Assembly: GCA_022827195.1 (NCBI GenBank)
Contig: JAJDTL010000028.1
Span: 62,001-126,000, forward strand
From: Caldilineaceae bacterium
GTDB taxonomy: Bacteria; Chloroflexota; Anaerolineae; Caldilineales; Caldilineaceae
Direction of reading: 5' to 3'
Length of the DNA: 64,000 nucleotides
A model generated the notes under the pieces. The model saw nothing but the letters and a program-made list of their open reading frames with translations. It had not been told where the DNA came from and did not search any database. Numbering within the stretch: position 1 is the first letter of the stretch; each line of letters starts with the position of its first letter. A program made the position numbers and the translations under genes. Below are positions 56,057-64,000 of the stretch, one piece after another.

Positions 56057-56133
56057 GCGCCACTCCTCTTCATCTGTGTTGGCGTGCGGCCCGGCGGCCT
56101 GCGCCCGCGGTGCGTCGGTGGCGGGTGCCAATG

Positions 56134-56904
56134 CTATGCCACCTGTGCGACCAGCTCGTCGGTCAGTTCAAGGTTGTGGTAGACCTTGTTCACATCGTCA
56201 AGTTCTTCGAGGGATTCGAGAAGGTTCAGGACGGTCAGGCCGGCGCGGGGCTCAAGCGACATGGTCTGGTTGGGCTGCATGATCAGTTCCGAAGCGTCAG
56301 GCTGGATGCCCGATTCGCGCAGTGTCCTGTCCACTTGGGCGAGCTCGTTTCGCTCGGTGAAGATCTCGACAGCGTCGTAGCTCACCTCAACGTCATCGGC
56401 GCCGGCTTCCAGCGCCTCCATGAAGATCTCCTCCGCGTCCAGGTCGCTATCGTTGCCGTCACTGTCCAGCAGATTGATCGCCACGTATCCTTTGGCCGTA
56501 AACTGCCAAGCGACGGAGCCGGGCTCGCTCAGGTTGCCGTTCGCGCGCGAGAAACAGCGCCGCACTTCGGCAATCGTGCGGTTGCGGTTGTCGGTCAAAC
56601 ATTCGAGCAGGATCGCGATGCCGTGCGGAGCGTAACCCTCGTAGAGGATCTCTTCGATGTCGGCGGCATCTTTGTCCAGTCCGGCGCCGCGGCGGATGGC
56701 CGATTCGATGCGGTCCTTGGGCATATTCTCGGCGCGCGCCTTTTCGATGGCCAGCCGCAGCCGCACATTGGCTTCGCCGTCGGGACCGCCCTCTCTGGCG
56801 GCCACCTGCAGCTCACGCGCGAGCTTGGTGAATAACTTGCCGCGGGCGCTGTCATTGGCACCTTTCTTGCGCTTGATGGTAGACCATTTGGAATGTCCGG
56901 ACAT
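56134..56904 (-). CDS. YebC/PmpR (TACO1)-family protein
   Basis: 256 residues, MSGHSKWSTIKRKKGANDSARGK opening, then RLAIEKARAENMPKDRIESAIRRG and the acidic C-terminal region. Family members were called transcriptional regulators and more recently shown to aid translation of proline stretches. It sits upstream of ruvC, as in many bacteria, and in the same run as efp, which does a related job. Confidence 0.95.
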   Translation of the reverse strand: MSGHSKWSTIKRKKGANDSARGKLFTKLARELQVAAREGGPDGEANVRLRLAIEKARAENMPKDRIESAIRRGAGLDKDAADIEEILYEGYAPHGIAILLECLTDNRNRTIAEVRRCFSRANGNLSEPGSVAWQFTAKGYVAINLLDSDGNDSDLDAEEIFMEALEAGADDVEVSYDAVEIFTERNELAQVDRTLRESGIQPDASELIMQPNQTMSLEPRAGLTVLNLLESLEELDDVNKVYHNLELTDELVAQVA

Positions 56905-57023
56905 CTTTACTCCTACTCTGTCGCTTAGCGGGGAGGTAACGGGAGCGCGCGAGCCTCGCGTAACGGCTCACAATCGGATCGAAATGCACCTTCCCGTTGC
57001 ATGATATAGCCTGAATTCCAGTG

Positions 57024-59135
<2,112 letters not shown>

Positions 59136-59549
59136 TTAACCGTGCGCGGATGGGCGGTCCGGCTCTCCCAGGGCGACGACAAATGCCACGGCCCGCTCTT
59201 CATCATGGCTGAGGCTGACCGACCACTCGCTCAAGCCCATCGCTTCGGCGCGCCGCGCGGCTGCGCCGTGGAGCTGGACGGCAGGGGCGCCGCGTGCGTC
59301 TGAAACGATTTCAAGGTCCACCCAGCGAATGCCATCGCGCCAGGCGCCTGTTCCCAGCGCCTTGGCGATGGCCTCCTTGGCCGCGAAACGGGCGGCCAGC
59401 GACTCGGCTCGGGCGCCGCAATAGCGCAGCTCCGCTTCCGTGTATAGGCGCGCCAGAAACCGCTTGCGCGCGCGCGCCGACGATTCATAGCGGGAGATGG
59501 CCCGGCGGATGCGCTCGATTCTGACGATGTCGACACCTGTACGCAGCAT
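59136..59549 (-). CDS. acpS: Holo-ACP synthase
   Basis: 137 residues. Signature residues: GVDIVRIERI (aspartate for Mg), RFLARLYTEAEL and ESLAARFAAKEAIAKALG. Transfers phosphopantetheine to acyl carrier protein for fatty-acid synthesis. Standard length of about 125-135. Confidence 0.95.
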   Translation of the reverse strand: MLRTGVDIVRIERIRRAISRYESSARARKRFLARLYTEAELRYCGARAESLAARFAAKEAIAKALGTGAWRDGIRWVDLEIVSDARGAPAVQLHGAAARRAEAMGLSEWSVSLSHDEERAVAFVVALGEPDRPSAHG

Positions 59550-59608
59550 TTCCGGCTCGATCGGTGGTACTTTTGCCGCCTATAGGGCTGCCTCCGGCGG
59601 TACTTCCC

Positions 59609-60637
59609 TCAGTCGGCCGGCGGGTGGAAACCGCTGGGATTTTCCGGTGCGGACTTCGAATCACAGCGATTATCGCGTTCGAAGAAGCCATGGGCGCGCG
59701 AGACGATGTAGAGTGGGCGAGATCTTACATCATCGTAGATGCGCGCCAGGTATTCGCCGAAGATGCCAAGAAAGATCAGCTGAATCCCCCCCAGGAAGAG
59801 GACGGCAACCAGCGTCGATGCCTGGCCGAAGAATGCGCTATTGCCCGAAAGACGCGAGATTACCGTAACGACAATGCCCAGCAGGCTGAGCGCTGCCAGG
59901 AAGAAGCCGAAGTAGGTGCTGAGCCGAAGCGGGATGTAGCTGAAACTGGTTATCGCATCCAGCGTCAGGCGCAGCATCTTGTTGAGCGGATACTTTGTGT
60001 CGCCGGCGAAGCGCTCGGCCCGCTGGTATTCAATGCCGACCTGGCGGAAGCCGACCCAACTGCTAAGGCCGCGCATAAAGCGATGTTTTTCGCGCAAGCG
60101 GCGCATTGCCAATACGACCTGGCGGTCCATCAGGCGGAATTCGCCCGCATTCACCGGGATCTCCACATCGGTGATGCGATGAAGGAGCCGGTAAAAGACG
60201 CTGGCCGTCACCAGTTTGAAGCGCGACTCACCTTTTCTGTCCGCACGCACTGCGTAAACAACCTGATATCCTTCGCGCCACTTGGCGAGCATCTCTTCGA
60301 TCAACTCGGGCGGGTCCTGCAGGTCGGCGTCGATGACCACGACCGCGTCTCCCTGGGCGAAGTCCATGCCGGCGGTGATGGCGAGTTGTTGGCCGAAATT
60401 GCGCGAAAAGTCTATCACTTTGAGGCGCGCGTCCTGCTCGCGCAGTGCAAGCAGCATCGACAAAGAGGTGTCGCGGCTGCCGTCGTTGACGCAGACCAGC
60501 TCCCACGGCTCGCCGATGCCATCAAGGACCGCGGCCATGCGCCGGTGCAGTTCGGAAATCACGGCCTCCTCGTCAAAGATCGGCACAATGACTGAGATAA
60601 CCGGGCGCCGGTCCGCGCAGCTGGTTTCGGAATTCAT
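59609..60637 (-). CDS. Family 2 glycosyltransferase (DPM1/GtrB-like)
   Basis: 342 residues from the ATG at 60637. Opens [17 protein letters not shown]; metal DxD in [17 protein letters not shown]; two membrane helices near the C-terminus ([21 protein letters not shown] and [20 protein letters not shown]). Members transfer a sugar to polyprenyl phosphate at the inner face of the membrane. Acceptor and sugar unknown. Confidence 0.93.
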   Translation of the reverse strand: MNSETSCADRRPVISVIVPIFDEEAVISELHRRMAAVLDGIGEPWELVCVNDGSRDTSLSMLLALREQDARLKVIDFSRNFGQQLAITAGMDFAQGDAVVVIDADLQDPPELIEEMLAKWREGYQVVYAVRADRKGESRFKLVTASVFYRLLHRITDVEIPVNAGEFRLMDRQVVLAMRRLREKHRFMRGLSSWVGFRQVGIEYQRAERFAGDTKYPLNKMLRLTLDAITSFSYIPLRLSTYFGFFLAALSLLGIVVTVISRLSGNSAFFGQASTLVAVLFLGGIQLIFLGIFGEYLARIYDDVRSRPLYIVSRAHGFFERDNRCDSKSAPENPSGFHPPAD

Positions 60638-61008
60638 GTCCCGCTCTTCCTCGCTCAGCCCGCTGCCGCCGCGGTCGGCTCTCCAGTTTCCGGCATCGCC
60701 CCACCCGGGACAGACCGGGAAACAAAGTTTTCCTGCGGAGAATCCTGAGTTCGACTCATTCAGCAATCGTACTGAAAACTGCATGGGAGGTCAAGGGAAG
60801 GCAGAAATGGCCGCCCCTGCGGTTGCGTGATCGATAAGAATCGGATACGCTTTGCGCGTCGGGACAGTTTGCAATACAGTTTACAATACAGCTTACAATA
60901 ATGCTTTTGCCCACCTCGTTTCCCGAGTGAGCGAAGGCAGAAGAACGGGATAAGCGGGCCCACTGGGCCCCATTCTTTCCCTACCCCTGCAGACACGGAG
61001 TACGCTTC
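60638..61008. other. Divergent intergenic region with short direct repeats
   Basis: No gene. Around 60870-60900 a 12-base motif CAATACAGTTTA recurs (CAATACAGTTTA, CAATACAGCTTA, then CAATAATGCTT), AT-rich in a GC-rich setting. It includes TACAAT -10-like boxes and may be the promoter of the dehydrogenase at 61009; spacing to a -35 is not ideal. Confidence 0.5.
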
Positions 61009-62043
61009 ATGCCAGTTTTGCAACCGATGCCCCTTGCAGATTACACCAGCCGCATCTTTCAGGCCGCAGGCACGCCCAAGATGACAGCCGACCTCGTCGG
61101 GCAGTCGCTGGTTTCGGCGAACCTGGCCGGCCACGACTCTCACGGCGTGATTCGCATCATGCAGTATCTGCGCCAGATCGATGCGGACGAGATCCGACCG
61201 CTGGCAAGGCCGGAGGTCGAGCGCGAGACGGCCGTCATGGCGCTGCTCAACGGGCATCGGTGCTTCGGACAGCTGGCAGCGAAGACGGCGATCGAGACCG
61301 GTATCAGCAAGGCGCGCGGGGACGCTGTGGCGGCGATAGGGCTGAAGCACTCCGGTCATGTCGGGCGGCTCGGTGAGTGGGTGGAGCTGGCAGCCGAGGA
61401 GGGATTGATCGCACTGGCCTACGCCAACGGCGGTCGTTCCGGCGGCCTGGTCGCGCCCTTCGGCGGCGCCGAAAGGCGCATGGGCACAAATCCCGTTGCG
61501 GCTGCCATCCCTCTGCAGGACCGTCCGTCTCTGTTGCTGGATTTTGCTACCAGCGCGGTGGCAGAAGGCAAAGTGCGGGTGGCCATGAACGGCGGCAAAC
61601 CGATCCCAGAAGGCTTGGTGTTGGACAAGCACGGTCGGCCGACCCGGAACCCCGCCGATCTCTACGACGACGGGATGCTTCTGCCCGCAGCTGGACATAA
61701 GGGCTACAGCCTAGCCCTCCTGACCGACCTTCTGGGCGGTGTGTTGACGGGGGCGGGCGGGCCAACCCTGCCGGGCACGATTTTGGGCAACGGGGTGCTG
61801 TTTGTGCTGCTCAACATCGAAGCCTTCCGTTCACTTGCCGAATTCTTTGCCGACGGCACAATCATGGCCGACCGAATCAAGTCTACCCGTCCGGCACCGG
61901 GCTTTAATGAGGTACTTCTGCCGGGTGAGCCGGAGGCGCGTTCGGCCCAGACCAGGCAGCAAAATGGGATACCGCTGGACAATACGACGTGGGAACAGAT
62001 CGTCGAGGCGGCAGAGAGTCTGGGCGTTACGGGCATCGCCTGA
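61009..62043 (+). CDS. Malate/L-lactate dehydrogenase-family (Ldh2) oxidoreductase
   Basis: 344 residues. Conserved histidine segment GHDSHGVIRIMQY, LKHSGHVGRLGEW, FGGAERRMGTNP and HKGYSLALLTDLLGG. This family (type 2 malate/lactate, ureidoglycolate, 2,3-diketogulonate dehydrogenases) uses NAD(P)H on 2-keto acids. ATG with GGAG nine bases upstream. Followed by an isomerase gene 111 bases on, suggesting sugar-acid use. Confidence 0.92.
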   Translation: MPVLQPMPLADYTSRIFQAAGTPKMTADLVGQSLVSANLAGHDSHGVIRIMQYLRQIDADEIRPLARPEVERETAVMALLNGHRCFGQLAAKTAIETGISKARGDAVAAIGLKHSGHVGRLGEWVELAAEEGLIALAYANGGRSGGLVAPFGGAERRMGTNPVAAAIPLQDRPSLLLDFATSAVAEGKVRVAMNGGKPIPEGLVLDKHGRPTRNPADLYDDGMLLPAAGHKGYSLALLTDLLGGVLTGAGGPTLPGTILGNGVLFVLLNIEAFRSLAEFFADGTIMADRIKSTRPAPGFNEVLLPGEPEARSAQTRQQNGIPLDNTTWEQIVEAAESLGVTGIA

Positions 62044-62154
62044 GACTGTCCCGACCCCTGTTTCCGCTCTGAACCGCCGGCCGTAGAGCGCCTTGCCCGT
62101 CGCCGACCCGGCCCAATTCGTCGGTACACCCCGCAAACCAACCGGAGAACGCCC

Positions 62155-63018
62155 ATGTCACGGATCTCTACATCATCCTGGAGTTTGCACAGGACGCTCG
62201 GTTCCCCACCGCTCTTCGGGCCCGGCCAGCCTTTCCCAGACAGTACTGCAGGAGAGGGTGTCGTCGCCCTGCTCGAACTGCCTGCCGCTCTTGCCCAGGC
62301 AGGAATCGGCACTTTGGAGATCGTACATTTTCACTTTCCGACGGTGGACACGCCATACCTTGACGAGCTGAAGAGCGCAATTGGGCAGGCGGACATCGAG
62401 CTGTTCAGCGTCCTAATCGACGCCGGCGACGTGACTGATCCCGACGACGCGACGCGGGCCGGCGAGATGGCCTGGATCCGTTCCTGGCTGGATGTGGCCG
62501 CCCGGCTGGGGGCGACGCACGCGCGCGTGGTGGCAGGCTGCCGGCCCGTTGAACCGACGCGCTCACCGAACGGCGGCTCTCTGCTCGATCATCCGGTCAT
62601 CAGACGCAGTGCGCAGAGCCTACGTGAACTGGCCGATTACGGAGCCTCGATCGGTGTGCAGGTGATTACGGAGAACTTTCGCGAGACGACCAGTCGGGCC
62701 GACCAGGTGATGGCAATCCTGGAGCTATGCGAAGGGCGTGTCGGCCTATGCGCCGATTTTGGCAATTACAGCGGCTCGGACCGATACGACGAGCTGGCCG
62801 CGCTCTTTCCCAGGGCCGATTCGGCGCATGTGAAGGCGCTCTACGACGGTGGCGGCAACCCGGATGAGGGGGAGTTCCGCCACTCGCTGGGGATGTTGGC
62901 ACAGGCGGGGTTCGACGGGCCGATGTCGCTCATCTTCGACACGGCGCTGCACGGAAACAGCAGCGAGTGGGACAATCTGGCGAAGATGAAAGAGGTGGCG
63001 GCGCCGTTCTGCGCCTGA
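62155..63018 (+). CDS. Sugar phosphate isomerase/epimerase-like TIM barrel
   Basis: 287 residues. AP_endonuc_2 barrel with VIDAGDVTDPD-type segment early, GVQVITENFRETTS (metal glutamate), VGLCADFGNYSG (metal aspartate) and SAHVKALYDGGGNP (histidine). Distinct from the pair at 25505-27418. GGAGAAC precedes the ATG. Substrate unknown. Confidence 0.85.
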   Translation: MSRISTSSWSLHRTLGSPPLFGPGQPFPDSTAGEGVVALLELPAALAQAGIGTLEIVHFHFPTVDTPYLDELKSAIGQADIELFSVLIDAGDVTDPDDATRAGEMAWIRSWLDVAARLGATHARVVAGCRPVEPTRSPNGGSLLDHPVIRRSAQSLRELADYGASIGVQVITENFRETTSRADQVMAILELCEGRVGLCADFGNYSGSDRYDELAALFPRADSAHVKALYDGGGNPDEGEFRHSLGMLAQAGFDGPMSLIFDTALHGNSSEWDNLAKMKEVAAPFCA

Positions 63019-63149
63019 CGAGGGCGCCATGCGCGGCAGGCGCGACTCCGGTGCTCTGTTGCGGGCGGACGGTGTCCCGTCGGCTGCAGGCGGCTGCAGC
63101 GAGCGTCCCTTTCGAGGCTGCCTGCCGGGAAACGAAAACGGGGAATGCA

Positions 63150-63179
63150 AAACAGTCCATCGATCAGGATGGACTGTTT
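63150..63179. terminator. Bidirectional rho-independent terminator
   Basis: AAACAGTCCATC (63150-63161) and GATGGACTGTTT (63168-63179) are perfect 12-base arms with a 6-base loop, flanked by A and T runs on both strands. It lies between convergent genes ending at 63018 and 63223. Confidence 0.85.
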
Positions 63180-63222
63180 CTATTCCGGTCGGTTGTGCTG
63201 CTAAAATGGTTGACGCGCCCTG

Positions 63223-63645
63223 TCAACCGACCAGGGCGGCGTCGAGTACGATCTCGTCGACGGCGGCGAGCGCCTTCGAGACAGGGCAGCCGTCCTTGGC
63301 CTGGGCGGCGTAGTCGGCGAACTTGTCGGCCGAGAGGCCGGGAACTTCCGCTCTGCAGGTCAACTCGATTTTGCTGATTGCCGGTCCGTCGGTCAGGTGG
63401 ACGGCGGCGGTCGTGGTGACGCTGGTGGGTGTGAAGCCGTCGCCGCTCATCAGGGCGGAGATGAACATCGAATAGCAGCCGGCGTGGGCGGCGCCGATGA
63501 GCTCTTCCGGGTTGGTGCCGTCGCCGGACTCGAAACGGGACGCGAAGCTGAAGGGCCCTTCGTAGAGGCCGCTGCCCAGTTTCATGGTGCCGGAGCCTTC
63601 GTTGAGCGTGCCATTCCAGGTAGCGGAGGCGTTACGCACTGTCAT
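63223..63645 (-). CDS. OsmC/Ohr-family peroxide-resistance protein
   Basis: 140 residues. Two redox cysteines in AAHAGCYSM and KDGCPVSKALA, with GTNPEELIGAAHAG matching OsmC. Reduces organic hydroperoxides. Strong AGGAGGA ribosome site. Convergent with the isomerase gene across a shared terminator. Confidence 0.93.
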   Translation of the reverse strand: MTVRNASATWNGTLNEGSGTMKLGSGLYEGPFSFASRFESGDGTNPEELIGAAHAGCYSMFISALMSGDGFTPTSVTTTAAVHLTDGPAISKIELTCRAEVPGLSADKFADYAAQAKDGCPVSKALAAVDEIVLDAALVG

Positions 63646-63790
63646 GGAGATTCCTCCTGAATGTGAACCGGTGGAAGTTTTTTGAGATTGGCGGACTTCG
63701 GCCAGAATTTTAGCATAGTCTCCTAGTCAGACAAAGTTTCTGCGGAAATCCGCATCAACTTCGCGGCACTTCCGAGCCGGAGAATGAGAG

Positions 63791-64000
63791 ATGGAAGTCA
63801 CCAAAGCAGTCATCACCGCGGCCAGGCGCACGCAGCGAAATCTGCCGCTGCAGATGATCATCGACCGGGACGGCGTCGAAAAGTCGGTGCTGCGCATCCT
63901 TGTTGAGGAGGCGATCGACGCCGGCGTGGACGAGATCTGCGTCATCGTACACCCCGGGGATGAGACCGCCTACACCGCCGCAGTCGGTGAGCATGCTGGG
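63791..64000 (+). CDS. Nucleotidyltransferase-like protein, N-terminal part (GalU-related; runs off the window)
   Basis: 70 codons, open at the edge. [20 protein letters not shown], then [37 protein letters not shown], resembles UTP-glucose-1-phosphate uridylyltransferases. The usual GxGTR loop after ITAA is replaced by RRTQR, so nucleotide binding may differ. GGAG lies eight bases upstream of the ATG. Confidence 0.7.
   Translation, partial: MEVTKAVITAARRTQRNLPLQMIIDRDGVEKSVLRILVEEAIDAGVDEICVIVHPGDETAYTAAVGEHAG

Overview
The window is GC-rich bacterial DNA that is almost fully coding. Its many sugar and peptide ABC transporters, lipoprotein-type binding proteins, phytanoyl-CoA-dioxygenase-like (PhyH) enzymes, sugar-acid enzymes and TIM-barrel isomerases fit a heterotrophic member of Chloroflexota (Caldilineales/Anaerolineae style). 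That placement is inferred from gene content and protein flavour; there is no rRNA to confirm it. I saw no CRISPR array, phage or insertion sequence.

Layout. 1-3672 (minus) is a putative amidoligase operon: a small unknown protein, a circularly permuted ATP-grasp protein and two tandem GCS2-type carboxylate-amine ligases, the last cut by the window edge. 3855-11278 holds a four-carbon sugar-acid cluster: a DUF1537-type kinase (+) convergent with a minus operon of zinc alcohol dehydrogenase, Uma2-like nuclease, HPS/KGPDC-like decarboxylase, LarA-like protein, PdxA-like dehydrogenase and DegT aminotransferase, the last three joined by ATGA overlaps. 11477-17266 is a Dpp/Opp-type peptide importer. 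17415-18944 is a PhyH dioxygenase followed by Fe/Mn superoxide dismutase. 19105-21989 is a ribose-type sugar importer. 22732-32124 is a carbohydrate-use locus: a MalK/F/G-type importer, two paralogous IolE-like isomerases, a CE15-like glucuronoyl esterase and an RraA-like aldolase. 32345-37532 has a small membrane protein, then on the plus strand a fused aldolase-dehydrogenase, an amidase and a kelch lipoprotein.

37625-39914 is the least orderly stretch: a DUF6338-like membrane protein, a 60-residue basic protein, a decayed paralogue of that small gene with three in-frame stops, and two decayed PhyH copies. Three intact PhyH genes follow (39911-42549), then an amidohydrolase, a P-loop protein, a mannonate-dehydratase-like protein and an SDR (to 46600). 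46868-48889 (+) has an FAH hydrolase, a methyltransferase-like protein and a cupin. 49039-54050 (+) is a BMP-type nucleoside importer.

54052-60637 (minus) is core housekeeping: GT2 glycosyltransferase, acpS, pyrG, yebC, ruvC, ruvA, efp and tRNA-Thr(CGT), closed by a U-tract terminator. 61009-64000 has a malate/lactate-type dehydrogenase, another isomerase, an OsmC protein and the start of a nucleotidyltransferase.

Functionally the window reads as uptake plus oxidation of sugar acids, glucuronate-type sugars, peptides and nucleosides. Each of the four ABC operons has an inverted repeat just after the binding-protein gene. TTG starts are frequent and usually backed by good ribosome binding sites.
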